Numbered from the stretch's first letter, positions 35,451 through 44,384 are shown. The stretch is 64,000 bases of DNA from Rhizobium sp. WYJ-E13 (GCF_018987265.1 NZ_CP076853.1:4208501-4272500); one strand, 5' to 3'. Numbers and translations are program-made. Notes: generated from the letters alone by a model not told the origin.

Positions 35451-36695
35451 TCAGATGAGCACATGCTGAGTCAGGTCGGTTTCGATGAAGATGAGGTTCG
35501 GCTTGTAGCCGAGCTTGAGGAAATTCTCGCGTCGCGGCATGTCGGCGGCGAAGATCGCGGTCTTCTCCAGACGCGCCGGCTCATGCGTCTGCGGGTCGGC
35601 GACAATCTCGATCTCCGACAGCAGGCCCATGTTCCGCAGCATCTCGCCGATCGATTTCGGATCGGCCATGCCGCTGAGGATGAGCCTGCTGATGCCGGCG
35701 GTCGCGTTGACCTGATAGACGAGCGTCTGGATCGCCACCATCATCGGGAGACTGTGGCGAAGCTCAGCGACTTCAGGATGTTCGCCAAGGCCGCCGAGGG
35801 CCATGCGGGTGTAGAGCTCGTACGCCTTGATGAAATCCTTGCGTGCCACCCAGAAACGAATGGCGACAGAGATGCGGTTCAGCGTGAAGACCTTGCACAT
35901 CTCGTCGTAGATGGCGCGCGCCTCGCGGCTGGTGTTCAGCTTGCCGCGCTTGGCGGCGATATAGAGGAAGTATTCGAGACCACCGCGATACTTGTCCCAT
36001 GAGGTCATCACATCGTCATTGCCGGCCTGCTGGCGTGCCGGCGCGATCTTGGAGACCGCTACCGAGCGATAGAAGGGCTGCTTGAGGAAAGTGACCGCAC
36101 CCTGATCGACGAAATGCGCGAGATAGGAAAAGGCCCAGAAGCAGAAGTCGCGTGGCACCCAGGCGGAGCGCAGGGCAGAGGAGCGATAGATGCCGATCTC
36201 GGGGAAGATGTGTCCGTTAAAGATGAACTGGAAGAGCTCTATGAAATTCTGCTGCGCGAACTTGGTGTTCTCGGCGATATCGTAGAATTGCGAGAGGTCC
36301 CGATCGTGAATTTCATCGTACAGATACCAAGGCGCCTGGCACGCGACGACATCGGGATTGGCGTCCAGATAGGTCATTGCCGCTTCGACGCCGGCAGGCA
36401 CCAGGAAGTCGTCATCGGCAAGGTAGATCGAATATTCGCCGACCGCATGATGGAAGGCGCAGGCAAGGTTCGGTCCCGAGCCGCCGTTGACGGCACGGCG
36501 GTGATAATGGATCGGCAGGCCCCTGGCGATGAATTCCTCGGCAACCTGTGTTGTATTATCCGTCGAGGCGTTGTCGGAGATGACGATCTCGTAGGGGAAG
36601 CTGAAATTATAGGTCGCACAATGCTCCAGCGCGTTTCTGAGATAGGCCTCACGATTGTAGGTCGGAATGCAGATGCTGAGTTTGATGCCGCTCAA
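35451..36695 (-). CDS. Glycosyltransferase family 2
   Basis: This 414-residue protein has a GT-A domain: LSICIPTYNREAYLRNALEH, the SDNASTDNT nucleotide-binding loop and YLADDDFLVP with the metal-binding DxD. The C-terminal 170 residues are helical and of unknown role. It should transfer a nucleotide sugar to the growing surface glycan at the cytoplasmic membrane. It overlaps the rfbC-like gene by four bases and is the only glycosyltransferase in the cluster inside this window. Confidence 0.88.
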   Translation of the reverse strand: MSGIKLSICIPTYNREAYLRNALEHCATYNFSFPYEIVISDNASTDNTTQVAEEFIARGLPIHYHRRAVNGGSGPNLACAFHHAVGEYSIYLADDDFLVPAGVEAAMTYLDANPDVVACQAPWYLYDEIHDRDLSQFYDIAENTKFAQQNFIELFQFIFNGHIFPEIGIYRSSALRSAWVPRDFCFWAFSYLAHFVDQGAVTFLKQPFYRSVAVSKIAPARQQAGNDDVMTSWDKYRGGLEYFLYIAAKRGKLNTSREARAIYDEMCKVFTLNRISVAIRFWVARKDFIKAYELYTRMALGGLGEHPEVAELRHSLPMMVAIQTLVYQVNATAGISRLILSGMADPKSIGEMLRNMGLLSEIEIVADPQTHEPARLEKTAIFAADMPRRENFLKLGYKPNLIFIETDLTQHVLI

Positions 36696-37234
36696 AGGCC
36701 TGTCTCCTGGCTGTAGCTTTCAAGCGCGGCGTCGCGCTCGCTGATGACACCAGGCGTGAAGGGCCAGGCGATGGAAAAGGCGGGATCGTCCCAACGGACG
36801 CCGCGGGCAAGCTCCGGCACATAGACTTCCGACATCTGGTAGAAGAGCTCGCAATCGTCCTCGAGCGTCAGGAAGCCGTGTGCGCAGCCGGCGGGTATGT
36901 AGAAGGCGTTGTACTGCGCTGCGTCGAGTTCAACGGCGGCCCATTTCAGATAGGTCGGCGAATCCTGCCTCAGATCGAGCGCCACGTCGAAGACCCTGCC
37001 GCGCGTTGCGCGCACCAGCTTGATCTCCGGCCGCGGCTCGGCCTGATAGTGCATGCCGCGCAGCGTCCCGCGCTTGTGGTTCTGCGAGACGTTGCATTGC
37101 GGATAGACAGGCACGAGACCGTGGTCGGCGAAACTCTTGGCGTCGAAGGTCCGCGCGAACAGTCCGCGCTCGTCGGAACGCGCGTCGACTTCGACGATAA
37201 AGGCGCCTGAAACCGCGGTCGGGACGAATTTCAT
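36692..37234 (-). CDS. rfbC: RmlC-like 3,5-epimerase (dTDP/CDP-4-keto-6-deoxysugar)
   Basis: This 180-residue cupin-type epimerase has the catalytic His in TLRGMHYQ and the Tyr in FYQMSEVYVPE, with IPAGCAHGFLTLEDD typical of RmlC. The neighbours make CDP-4-keto-6-deoxyglucose, so the natural substrate here is likely the CDP form, or its C-methylated product, rather than dTDP; that is inference from context. It overlaps the C-methyltransferase and glycosyltransferase genes by four bases each. Some relatives epimerise only at C-5 or C-3. Confidence 0.85.
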   Translation of the reverse strand: MKFVPTAVSGAFIVEVDARSDERGLFARTFDAKSFADHGLVPVYPQCNVSQNHKRGTLRGMHYQAEPRPEIKLVRATRGRVFDVALDLRQDSPTYLKWAAVELDAAQYNAFYIPAGCAHGFLTLEDDCELFYQMSEVYVPELARGVRWDDPAFSIAWPFTPGVISERDAALESYSQETGL

Positions 37235-38466
37235 CCGATCACCGTCAGTTCCGGCACGGCGACGGCGAAGCGTCCGCCCCAGTCGCCGACCCGGCTATTG
37301 GCCGCAACGACTTCGTTCTTGATGTTCCAGGGCAGGATGAGGACGTAGTCCGGCCGCGTCTCGTCCATCTTTTCCGGCGCGTAGATCGGCAGTTTGCTAC
37401 CCGGCAGGAAGTGGCCCTGCTTGTGCGGGTTGCGGTCGACGACATAGGCGATGAGGTCGGTGCCGACACCGCAGAAATTCAGGAGCGTATTGCCCTTGGC
37501 GGCGGCCCCGTAAGCGGCGACCGTCTTGCCGTTGCGTTTGGCTTCGGTGAGGAAGGCGAGCAGCCCGTCCTTGATCGGTGCCACGCGGCTCTGAAAGGCC
37601 TCATAGGTTTCGACCTTGTCGAAGCCGGCGGCTGCCTCGTCAATGCGCACCTTGGCGACACCGGGGCCGGTCGGATGAGCGGTAGACGTTGCGCGGCAGG
37701 CGAGCACGCGCAGGCTGCCGCCATGCGTTGGCAGCTCTTCCACGTCGAACACCTTGAGGCCGTGTGCCCCAAAGACCTTTTCGACTGCGAGCAGCGACAG
37801 GTAGTAGAAATGCTCGTGATAAACAGTGTCGAACTGAATGTTCTCCATCAGCCGCAGCAGATGCGGGAATTCGACGCTGACGACGCCGTCAGTCTTCAGC
37901 ACGCCAGAGAGCCCGCCGACGAAATCGTTGATGTCAGGGACATGCGCCAGCACGTTGTTGCCGATGACGATATCGGCAGCAAGGCCGCGGGAGACGAGAT
38001 CGGCAGCCGTCTCCTTGCCGAAGAAGCGCGCTTCCGTCGGCACCCCGATCTGCCGCGCCACCTCGGCGACGTTTTCGGCCGGCTCGATGCCGAGCACCGG
38101 CACACCGGCCTCGACGAAATGCTTCAGCAGGTAGCCGTCATTGCTCGCCACCTCGATGACCTGCGATGTCTCGTTGAGGCCGAAGCGCTTGCGTGCCATG
38201 ATGGTGAACTGGCGGGCGTGCTCCACCCAGCTGTCGCTGTAGGAAGAGAAATAGGCGTAGTGGCTGAAGATGTCCTCAGGCGGCACGAAGGCATCGGCCT
38301 GCACCAGCCAGCAATCGGAGCAGACGAAGGCGCGTAGCGGATAGGACGGCTCCGGCTGCTCGAGCTGCTCTTCCGTCAGATAGGCGTTGGCAAGCGGCGT
38401 CGAGCCGAGGTCGACGAAGCGATGATTTAACGGAGCGCCGCAGAACCGGCAATTATGCGCTGTCAT
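37231..38466 (-). CDS. Sugar C-methyltransferase (TylC3/NovU type)
   Basis: This 411-residue enzyme has all three parts of sugar C-methyltransferases: an N-terminal zinc-binding domain (CRFC, then CSDC), a SAM-binding core (VIEVASNDGYLLKHF and VIGNNVLAHVPDIN) and a C-terminal domain (VAAYGAAAKGNTLLNFCG). FDTVYHEHFYYLSL holds the conserved Tyr-His-Glu-His active-site residues. It adds a methyl carbon to C-3 or C-5 of a 4-keto sugar nucleotide, giving a branched sugar. It lies between rfbG and rfbC with four-base overlaps. Confidence 0.9.
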   Translation of the reverse strand: MTAHNCRFCGAPLNHRFVDLGSTPLANAYLTEEQLEQPEPSYPLRAFVCSDCWLVQADAFVPPEDIFSHYAYFSSYSDSWVEHARQFTIMARKRFGLNETSQVIEVASNDGYLLKHFVEAGVPVLGIEPAENVAEVARQIGVPTEARFFGKETAADLVSRGLAADIVIGNNVLAHVPDINDFVGGLSGVLKTDGVVSVEFPHLLRLMENIQFDTVYHEHFYYLSLLAVEKVFGAHGLKVFDVEELPTHGGSLRVLACRATSTAHPTGPGVAKVRIDEAAAGFDKVETYEAFQSRVAPIKDGLLAFLTEAKRNGKTVAAYGAAAKGNTLLNFCGVGTDLIAYVVDRNPHKQGHFLPGSKLPIYAPEKMDETRPDYVLILPWNIKNEVVAANSRVGDWGGRFAVAVPELTVIG

Positions 38467-39527
38467 GATATTGCTTCCTCATAGGCCGCGATCTGGCTGA
38501 GCGAGAAGGCGCGCATGTCGGCTCCTTCGCGGTTGGCCTTGTACCAGGCGGCTGTCCAGTCGATTGTCTGTTGCAGGCTCAGGCGCGGGCGCCAGCCGAT
38601 GGCGGAAAGCGCCAAGGCCGAGCTCAATGTCAGAGCAGGCGCCTCCGGCAGATGCGTTCCGGGCGCCTGCTTCCAGACGTCGTTGACGCCATGGGCAAGG
38701 CCGAGCGCATCGGCGAGTTCGCAGACGGTTGCGAAACTCTGCGGGTCCGGGCCGAAATTGAGCGCCTCGGGCAACTCCTTTTCATCCGAAAGCGTCAGCG
38801 CTTCGGCGAAGGCGAGATAACCGCCGAGGGGCTCAAGCACATGCTGCCAGGGACGGATCGCTTGCGGGTAACGAAGCAGGATCGGCTGGTGGCTCTCGAA
38901 AGCGCGGATGAAATCGGGGATCAGCCGATCCCTGGACCAGTCGCCGCCGCCGATAACGTTGCCGGCGCGCACGGTCGCAACGCTGATGTTGCGCCCCTTG
39001 AAGAAGCTGTCGCGATAGCTCTGAACGACGAGTTCGGTGCAGGCCTTGGAATTGGAATAGGGGTCCTTGCCGCCGAGCGTATCGCTTTCGATAAAGGGAA
39101 CACCGCTGCCGTTGTTGGCATAGACCTTGTCGGAGGTGACGACGAGAACCGTTCGAACCGAAGGTGCCTCGCGCACCGCATCGAGGACGTTAGCGGTTCC
39201 CATCACATTGGTTGCGAAGGTCTCGGTCGGATTTTCATAGGAGCGTCGCACCAGCGCTTGCGCTGCCATGTGGATGACGATTTCGGGCTCGAAATCGGTG
39301 AGGCGCTGCTTGAACGCGGCTGCATCCCTGATGTCGGCGATGTGGTGACCCTGCCCGTTCCAGGGGGAAAGCCGCGCATAAAGAGAGGGACTGGTCTCGG
39401 GTTCGAGCGAGACCGCCGCCACCTCCGCGCCGAGCTTTTCCAGCCACAGCGAAAGCCAGGATCCCTTGAACCCCGTATGTCCCGTCAGGAACACACGTCT
39501 GCCATTCCAGAAGTCCGTCAGGCCCAT
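38463..39527 (-). CDS. rfbG: CDP-glucose 4,6-dehydratase
   Basis: This 354-residue short-chain dehydrogenase makes CDP-4-keto-6-deoxyglucose from CDP-glucose. [13 protein letters not shown] binds [14 protein letters not shown] holds the catalytic Thr/Ser-Asp-Lys region and [13 protein letters not shown] the Tyr-type/Lys site in its RfbG form. The frame is open 103 codons upstream, but the real start is the ATG at 39527 after GTGGAAGAT, overlapping the rfbF end by ten bases. It acts directly after RfbF. Confidence 0.92.
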   Translation of the reverse strand: MGLTDFWNGRRVFLTGHTGFKGSWLSLWLEKLGAEVAAVSLEPETSPSLYARLSPWNGQGHHIADIRDAAAFKQRLTDFEPEIVIHMAAQALVRRSYENPTETFATNVMGTANVLDAVREAPSVRTVLVVTSDKVYANNGSGVPFIESDTLGGKDPYSNSKACTELVVQSYRDSFFKGRNISVATVRAGNVIGGGDWSRDRLIPDFIRAFESHQPILLRYPQAIRPWQHVLEPLGGYLAFAEALTLSDEKELPEALNFGPDPQSFATVCELADALGLAHGVNDVWKQAPGTHLPEAPALTLSSALALSAIGWRPRLSLQQTIDWTAAWYKANREGADMRAFSLSQIAAYEEAIS

Positions 39528-40291
39528 ATCTTCCACGGCGCCTTTCCGGAGCTCCAGAGCTCTTCGAGCTGGTTGCGCTCGCGTAGCGTATCCATCGGCT
39601 GCCAGAAGCCGTCGTGGCGGAAGGCGGCCAGTTGCTTGTTGGATGTCAGCCACTGCATCGGGCCGGCTTCCCAGATCGTGTCGTCGCCTTCGATGAGGTC
39701 GATGACGGAAGGATGCAGCACGAAGAAGCCGCCATTGATGCGCTGGCCGTCGCCCTTCGGCTTTTCGATGAAGGCGGTCACGACATCGTTTTCGATATTC
39801 GTCGCGCCGAAACGGCCAGGCGGCGTCACCGCGCACATCGTCGCTTTCAGGCCGTGGCTGCGATGGAAGGCGATCTCCGAGGTGATGTCGATATCGGCGA
39901 CACCGTCGCCATAGGTCAAGCAGAAGGGCTCGTCGGGGTTCAGATGCTCGCGGACGCGCCGGATACGGCCGCCCGTCATCGAGTTCATGCCGGTATCGAC
40001 GATAGTCACCTTCCAGCTGGGCTTCGAACCCTTGTGATATTCGATCGCGTTGGTGGCGAGGTCGACGGTGATGTCGCTGTGATGCAGGAACAGGTTTACG
40101 AAATATTCCTTGAGCATGTAGCCCTTATAGCCGGCGCAGATGATGAAATCATTCAAGCCGTGATGGGCGTAGATGTTCATGATATGCCAGAGGATCGGCT
40201 TTTCTCCGATCTCGACCAGAGGCTTAGGCCGCACGCTGGTCTCTTCGGCGAGGCGCGAACCCAGACCACCTGCCAGAATTACGACTTTCAT
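39518..40291 (-). CDS. rfbF: Glucose-1-phosphate cytidylyltransferase
   Basis: This 257-residue nucleotidyltransferase makes CDP-glucose from CTP and glucose 1-phosphate. The N-terminal [20 protein letters not shown] is the nucleotide-binding loop with the catalytic Arg/Lys, and [10 protein letters not shown] carries the metal-binding Asp. It is the first gene of the - strand deoxysugar operon, so its promoter should lie in the interval 40292-40613, where I see only weak -35/-10 matches. Confidence 0.94.
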   Translation of the reverse strand: MKVVILAGGLGSRLAEETSVRPKPLVEIGEKPILWHIMNIYAHHGLNDFIICAGYKGYMLKEYFVNLFLHHSDITVDLATNAIEYHKGSKPSWKVTIVDTGMNSMTGGRIRRVREHLNPDEPFCLTYGDGVADIDITSEIAFHRSHGLKATMCAVTPPGRFGATNIENDVVTAFIEKPKGDGQRINGGFFVLHPSVIDLIEGDDTIWEAGPMQWLTSNKQLAAFRHDGFWQPMDTLRERNQLEELWSSGKAPWKIWA

Positions 40292-40613
40292 CCCAAGCGA
40301 ACTCCAAAGTGTCTGATAACATCCATTGCCGCCGGCATGCGCCTGGCGAATATGTCCGGTATGCGGGCAACGATCTCCACGGAGCGGAACGGCAGTAACT
40401 TCATCGTGATGCCGGTATCCGATTTCGTTCTTGTGCGAGGCTTGCCTTAGCCAAGGCGAAAATAACCATCAGCCGGGTGGTATCTGCCCGCCCGCTGAGT
40501 GGTTTGCCCGATAGTCTCTTGGAATTATTTGCTATTTTGCAACGCCCTGCATCGGCGCTGCATGCCTATGATTTTTGAGGGGTAAGAAAAGCGCTCTGCA
40601 GGGAATGAGGCGA
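40292..40613. other. Upstream region of the deoxysugar operon
   Basis: This interval of about 320 bases has no convincing gene. Reading on the - strand, TTGCAA near 40540 is a possible -35, but no good -10 is correctly spaced, so the promoter of rfbF is not resolved. The half nearest 40500-40600 is richer in A/T than the genes on either side. Confidence 0.45.
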
Positions 40614-40766
40614 TCAGAGAATCCGGTCGATCTTATGCTGGATATGCAGGTTGGGCATCAAACCAGCCGTATGGGCGGCGCGATAGGCGTTGCGCGCAGC
40701 ATCGAACGTCACGCCCCACATGATGGCGCTCAGAAGAAAAGCGATGATGTAGACCTGGATCCGCAT
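40614..40766 (-). CDS. Possible 50-residue single-span membrane protein
   Basis: The frame begins MRIQVYIIAFLLSAIMWGV and continues with a basic-polar tail DAARNAYRAAHTAGLMPNL and about 12 more residues. One membrane helix at about 3-20 is clear. An ATG at 40787 would add seven residues. Neither start has a clear ribosome site, and the gene lies just downstream of tRNA-Leu on the same strand. No family is recognised. Confidence 0.42.
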   Translation of the reverse strand: MRIQVYIIAFLLSAIMWGVTFDAARNAYRAAHTAGLMPNLHIQHKIDRIL

Positions 40767-40880
40767 AGCGCCATGGAAATGGAGCATGGTGGCATTAGTG
40801 TGGCGATGCTGAAGGGAGCCCGCACAGGGGCGAATTCTCGACAGAAGATATTGTGAAACAAGCTCTTTCGAGAAAGGAAA

Positions 40881-40965
40881 TGGTGCCCAGAAGAGGACTC
40901 GAACCTCCACGCCTCGCGGCACAGGTACCTGAAACCTGCGCGTCTACCAATTCCGCCATCTGGGC
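40881..40965 (-). tRNA. tRNA-Leu (anticodon CAG)
   Basis: Read on the - strand, the gene begins GCCCAGATGGCGGAATTGGT and ends TCTGGGCACCA. The acceptor stem GCCCAGA pairs with TCTGGGC, the anticodon loop TTCAGGT gives CAG, the long variable arm is typical of tRNA-Leu, and GGTTCGAGTCC is the T arm. The CCA end is encoded (40881-40883). It reads CUG, the most used leucine codon in this DNA. Confidence 0.96.
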
Positions 40966-40975
40966 GACGGAGAGC

Positions 40976-41004
40976 CATGTACGGGGGTGGCTCTTTGCTG
41001 TCAA
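40976..41004 (-). promoter_or_regulatory. Promoter of tRNA-Leu
   Basis: On the - strand a consensus TTGACA (40999-41004) is followed after 17 bases by TACATG (40976-40981), ending ten bases before the tRNA 5' end. Spacing and position are those of a sigma-70 tRNA promoter. Confidence 0.75.
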
Positions 41005-41039
41005 CAGGTTTTTGAAGTTTTCCTGACAGTCTGTGAAAA

Positions 41040-41053
41040 AGCTTCATGAAGCT
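41040..41053. promoter_or_regulatory. 14-base perfect palindrome upstream of the BA14K gene
   Basis: AGCTTCATGAAGCT is fully self-complementary. It lies about 36 bases behind the -35 of the tRNA-Leu promoter and 80 bases before the BA14K ATG. An operator is possible; chance cannot be excluded. Confidence 0.35.
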
Positions 41054-41133
41054 GTGATCGCAACCCGCGGGTCAGTGGATGGCGTGGCCCGTTTCTCCAC
41101 CCTATATAACGGGATATTGGAAAGGAACGCACC

Positions 41134-41541
41134 ATGTTCGACCTTCGCCCCGCTCTTCTTGCCGGTTTGCTTGCCGCAGTGCCGCTGGCTGGGGCCAACG
41201 CCGCCTCGCCATCGCTGGGGCCCGTCAATACGCAGTCGACGATCTGCGATTATCGCGGCTGCTTCGGCTTTGGTCCGCAGCAATGGCATCGTCCGGCCTA
41301 TGTGCAGCCGAACTATCGGCCGCCGAATGCCGCCGGCCCGAAATATTACCAGCCGCCCGGCCAGTTGCCGCCACGGCTGACCTACGACCCGCCGCCGGTG
41401 CAGCGGATACAGCCTTCGGCTGACAATCAGACTCGCCATCAGCAATGGTGCCGGAACGAATACCGCTCCTACAATCCGCGAACGGATCGTTTCCTGACCT
41501 ATCAAGGCATCTACAAGACCTGCAACTCGCCTTATAACTGA
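41134..41541 (+). CDS. BA14K family protein
   Basis: This 135-residue exported protein has a signal peptide (about 1-23, ending in ANA), a proline/tyrosine-rich middle and the C-terminal BA14K signature WCRNEYRSYNPRTDRFLTY plus a final cysteine (CNSPYN). The family was named from an immunoreactive 14-kDa Brucella protein and is common in Rhizobiales; the molecular role is not well defined. AAAGGAACGCACC precedes the ATG. Confidence 0.88.
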   Translation: MFDLRPALLAGLLAAVPLAGANAASPSLGPVNTQSTICDYRGCFGFGPQQWHRPAYVQPNYRPPNAAGPKYYQPPGQLPPRLTYDPPPVQRIQPSADNQTRHQQWCRNEYRSYNPRTDRFLTYQGIYKTCNSPYN

Positions 41542-41544
41542 GCG

Positions 41545-41838
41545 TCAGCTTTCCAGCGAAGCGCGATCGGTATGCCCGAGATCGCGATCGGGCTCGATGA
41601 TGTCGCGCACCCGCTGCTTGAGTTCCTTGGGCCCCGGAAAACCGCCGTCGCGCTTGCGCTCCCAGATCAGATCGCCATTGACGCGGATTTCGAAATTGCC
41701 GCCGGTGCCGGGAATGAGGGCCACCTCGCCAAGACTATCGGTAAACGTCTGCAGCAGTTCCTGCGCCATCCAGGCGGCACGCAGCAGCCAGTTGCACTGA
41801 GTGCAGTATAGGATCGTCACGCGGGCTTTTTCGGTCAT
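41545..41838 (-). CDS. SelT/SelW/SelH (Rdx) family redox protein
   Basis: This 97-residue thioredoxin-like protein begins VTILYCTQCNWLLRAAWMAQ; the CxxC is at about 11-14, with cysteine in place of the selenocysteine of animal SelW. FEIRVNGDLIWERKRDGGFP is the other family signature. It is cytoplasmic and probably has a thiol-redox function, but no partner is known. It converges with the BA14K gene, with only three bases between stops. Confidence 0.88.
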   Translation of the reverse strand: MTEKARVTILYCTQCNWLLRAAWMAQELLQTFTDSLGEVALIPGTGGNFEIRVNGDLIWERKRDGGFPGPKELKQRVRDIIEPDRDLGHTDRASLES

Positions 41839-42023
41839 GGGAGGCTCCTTTTATCCTAGGGGATCTAGAGGCTCGCAAGCGGCGCTGCAATGCGCCTGGC
41901 GCCGAATCGTCAGACCGAAAGTTCGGATTCAGTCTTTTTTGATAATTTTCCGTTAGCTATTCCGGATTGGTGTCTTCCCGAATGGCTGAAGCACCCTGGT
42001 TCTTGTTTTGCTTACGGGTGCTC

Positions 42024-43073
42024 ATGCGTTCCACGGCTGTCCCAGCGATCCTCGTTGCCTGCCTCGCTCTGGCGGGTTGCTCGTCGGCTTCCGGTCCGGA
42101 GAGTCTTGCCGCCGGCGTCACACCGAAGCCTTCCAAGGAAATCACGGCTTCCGTCACCCCGCCGCCGGCACCTGTGCCGCAGGCCACAGTCGCCGCGATC
42201 GATGCGGACGATGCCACTCCGCAGACAAGCCTTGCCTGGGAAGCCCCCGTGCCGGAATCCAGGGCCTTCTCGGCAGTGACGCCTTCAGCCACATCGCAAC
42301 CCGGTATGCCGGTTCCGAGCGACCGCCCCGTCGAATTCGCCATGGCGGCGGCACCCGCCATCGAACCGCCGACGCGTGGCCGTTCGCGCGTCTACGGCTA
42401 TGGTTTCCGCGATGCCAAGCCGATCAATTTTGGCAGGACCTCGCCGCGCAAGCTGGCCGTCCACGGCGTCGACGTCTCCCGCTGGCAGGGTGAGATAGAT
42501 TGGGAAACGCTCAGAACCCGCGGCGCGAACTTCGCCTTCATCAAGGCGACCGATGGCGGCGACCATTTGGACCCGATGTTCAAGACCAACTGGCGGCGCG
42601 CCAAGGAAGCCGGCATCAAGCGCGGCGCCTATCACTTCTTCTACTGGTGTCGTACAGCCGGCGAGCAGGCCGACTGGTTCATCCGCAACGTCCCGCGTGA
42701 TCCGGATGCACTGCCGCCGGTCATCGATGTCGAATGGAACGGCGAATCGAGCTGCAAGGTGAAGCTTTCGCGCGCCCGCGTGCTGGAAAAGATGCAGGTC
42801 TTCATGGAGAAGATCGAGCGGCACTATGGCAAGCGCCCGATCATCTACACGGCCCCGGATTTCTACGCTGACAATCTCGAAGGCGCCTTCCAGAACTATC
42901 ATTTCTGGCTGCGCGCGGTCGCCGAGCATCCTTCGAAGGTCTATCCGAACCGCAAGTGGCTCTTCTGGCAATATTCCGGCTCCGGCCTCTCGCACGGCGT
43001 CGAAGGCCGCATCGACCTCAATGTCTTCCGCGGCAGCGAGGAAGAATGGCACCGCTGGGTAGCCGGCCTCTAA
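42024..43073 (+). CDS. GH25 family lysozyme-like lipoprotein
   Basis: This 349-residue protein has a lipobox, LALAGCS, at about 14-19, a disordered Pro/Ala/Thr linker to about 125 and a GH25 (Chalaropsis-type) muramidase domain. The conserved acidic residues are in HGVDVSRWQGEIDW and in PVIDVEWNG (DxE), with FAFIKATDGG and WLFWQYSGSG as supporting motifs. It should cleave peptidoglycan glycan strands from a membrane-anchored periplasmic position. The ATG at 42024 gives the lipoprotein signal; the frame is open 19 codons upstream. Confidence 0.9.
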   Translation: MRSTAVPAILVACLALAGCSSASGPESLAAGVTPKPSKEITASVTPPPAPVPQATVAAIDADDATPQTSLAWEAPVPESRAFSAVTPSATSQPGMPVPSDRPVEFAMAAAPAIEPPTRGRSRVYGYGFRDAKPINFGRTSPRKLAVHGVDVSRWQGEIDWETLRTRGANFAFIKATDGGDHLDPMFKTNWRRAKEAGIKRGAYHFFYWCRTAGEQADWFIRNVPRDPDALPPVIDVEWNGESSCKVKLSRARVLEKMQVFMEKIERHYGKRPIIYTAPDFYADNLEGAFQNYHFWLRAVAEHPSKVYPNRKWLFWQYSGSGLSHGVEGRIDLNVFRGSEEEWHRWVAGL

Positions 43074-43093
43074 GAATTTCACCCCGTACAAAG

Positions 43094-43128
43094 ATGCCGC
43101 AGAACTGACGATGGCAGCCCTGCGGCAT
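43094..43128. terminator. Hairpin between the GH25 and methyltransferase genes
   Basis: Nine-base perfect arms, ATGCCGCAG and CTGCGGCAT, have a 17-base loop between two convergent stops. There is no T-rich tail on either side, so it is a possible, weak bidirectional terminator. Confidence 0.4.
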
Positions 43129-43147
43129 TCGGCTCCGACCGCAAGGA

Positions 43148-44224
43148 TCAGAGTCGCGCTTCCAGCACGAGGTTGAACGGCGTTGCCATCGCCCGGCGGA
43201 ACCGCGTGAAACCGGCCTTCCGGAAGATTTCGGCCAACCTTTTCTCGCCGGCCTGTGCGCCAAGCACGATATGGCCGCCGTCAGAAATCGCATGAGCGCA
43301 GCAGATCGTCGTCGAGGCAGCATAATACATGCGCGCGACCGGCGAGATACTGTCGTCCACGCCATCCTTCGCATAGGGCTCGACCAGCATCACTGTACCG
43401 TTGCGGGCGATGGTTCTGGCCGCGTGTTTCGCGACGGCGAGCGGATCGCCCATGTCGCGCAGGCAATCGAAGAAGCAGATGAGATCGTAATCCGAGCCGG
43501 AATAGGCGTCCGCCCGCGCCGTCTCGAATGTGACCCTCTCTGTTCCGCCCGCCGTAGCAACAACCTGCCGGGCCTCATCGAGCGATTCCTGATGAGAATC
43601 GAAACCACGGAAGCGCGATGACGGAAAGGCCTCGGCCATCAATGCCGTTGAATGACCGTGGCCGCAGCCGACATCGGCGACCAGAGCGCCAGCCTTCAGT
43701 TTCTCGATGACGCCATCGAGAGCCGGCAGCCATTCGGCGACAAGGCTTGCCTTGTAGGCATTGCGGTAGAGCGATGCCACGCCGCAATAGAGCCTGCCGT
43801 CATGATCGCCCCAGGGAATGCCGGCGCCCGTGCGGAAGGCATCCAGCGCCTTGTCCTCATCAGCCCACATTGAAGCCGGAATTGCCCAGGCCGCAGCCAT
43901 GAAGACCGGGCTGTCGTCCTGCGCCAGCACCAGCGCATGCTCTGCCGGCAGTTCATAGCTGTGGCTTGCCGCATCATAGATCACATAGCCCCCTGCCACC
44001 TGCGAACCCAGCCATTCGCGGATATACCGTTCCGCACAGCCGGTGATGGCCGCAAGTTGGTGCGAACTGATCCGCCCGGCCTTCGCCATCGCTTTATAGA
44101 GGCCGAGCCGGTGGCCGATGCTCACCATCACGCCGCCATAGCCGGCCGAGAGGTCGCCGATTGCCCGCGAGACGATGAGATCGAGTTTGGCCGCATCTAT
44201 AGTGTTGTTTTTTATCTGGTCCAT
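43148..44224 (-). CDS. Class I SAM-dependent methyltransferase with winged-helix N-terminus
   Basis: This 358-residue protein has an N-terminal winged-helix dimerisation domain (GLYKAMAKAGRISSHQLAAI; ERYIREWLGSQVAGGYV) and a C-terminal methyltransferase core with VADVGCGHGHSTALMAEAFP and YDLICFFDCLRDMGDP. The layout resembles plant-type O-methyltransferases and the bacterial Rv2258c-like group. AGGAGAAGGAA precedes the ATG at 44224. It is divergent from the GlxA-type regulator, which may control it. The substrate is unknown. Confidence 0.85.
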   Translation of the reverse strand: MDQIKNNTIDAAKLDLIVSRAIGDLSAGYGGVMVSIGHRLGLYKAMAKAGRISSHQLAAITGCAERYIREWLGSQVAGGYVIYDAASHSYELPAEHALVLAQDDSPVFMAAAWAIPASMWADEDKALDAFRTGAGIPWGDHDGRLYCGVASLYRNAYKASLVAEWLPALDGVIEKLKAGALVADVGCGHGHSTALMAEAFPSSRFRGFDSHQESLDEARQVVATAGGTERVTFETARADAYSGSDYDLICFFDCLRDMGDPLAVAKHAARTIARNGTVMLVEPYAKDGVDDSISPVARMYYAASTTICCAHAISDGGHIVLGAQAGEKRLAEIFRKAGFTRFRRAMATPFNLVLEARL

Positions 44225-44384
44225 TTCCTTCTCCTGTCGAAACATTCAGAATGGAAATGGAATGACAGCGGCGGGGGCCTTGTGGCAGAGCGGCATGAGC
44301 CAGAAGCGGGCCATTTGCGCCAATCGTTGCGCCGGTGTAGGCAAAAGAGACGAATAGCGCGGCTGTTCCTTCCGGAGGGATGAG

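Noticed and set aside
38463..39836. A 457-residue version of RfbG
   Set aside because: The first 103 residues lie inside rfbF in another frame and are not dehydratase-like; the NAD-binding start fits ATG 39527.
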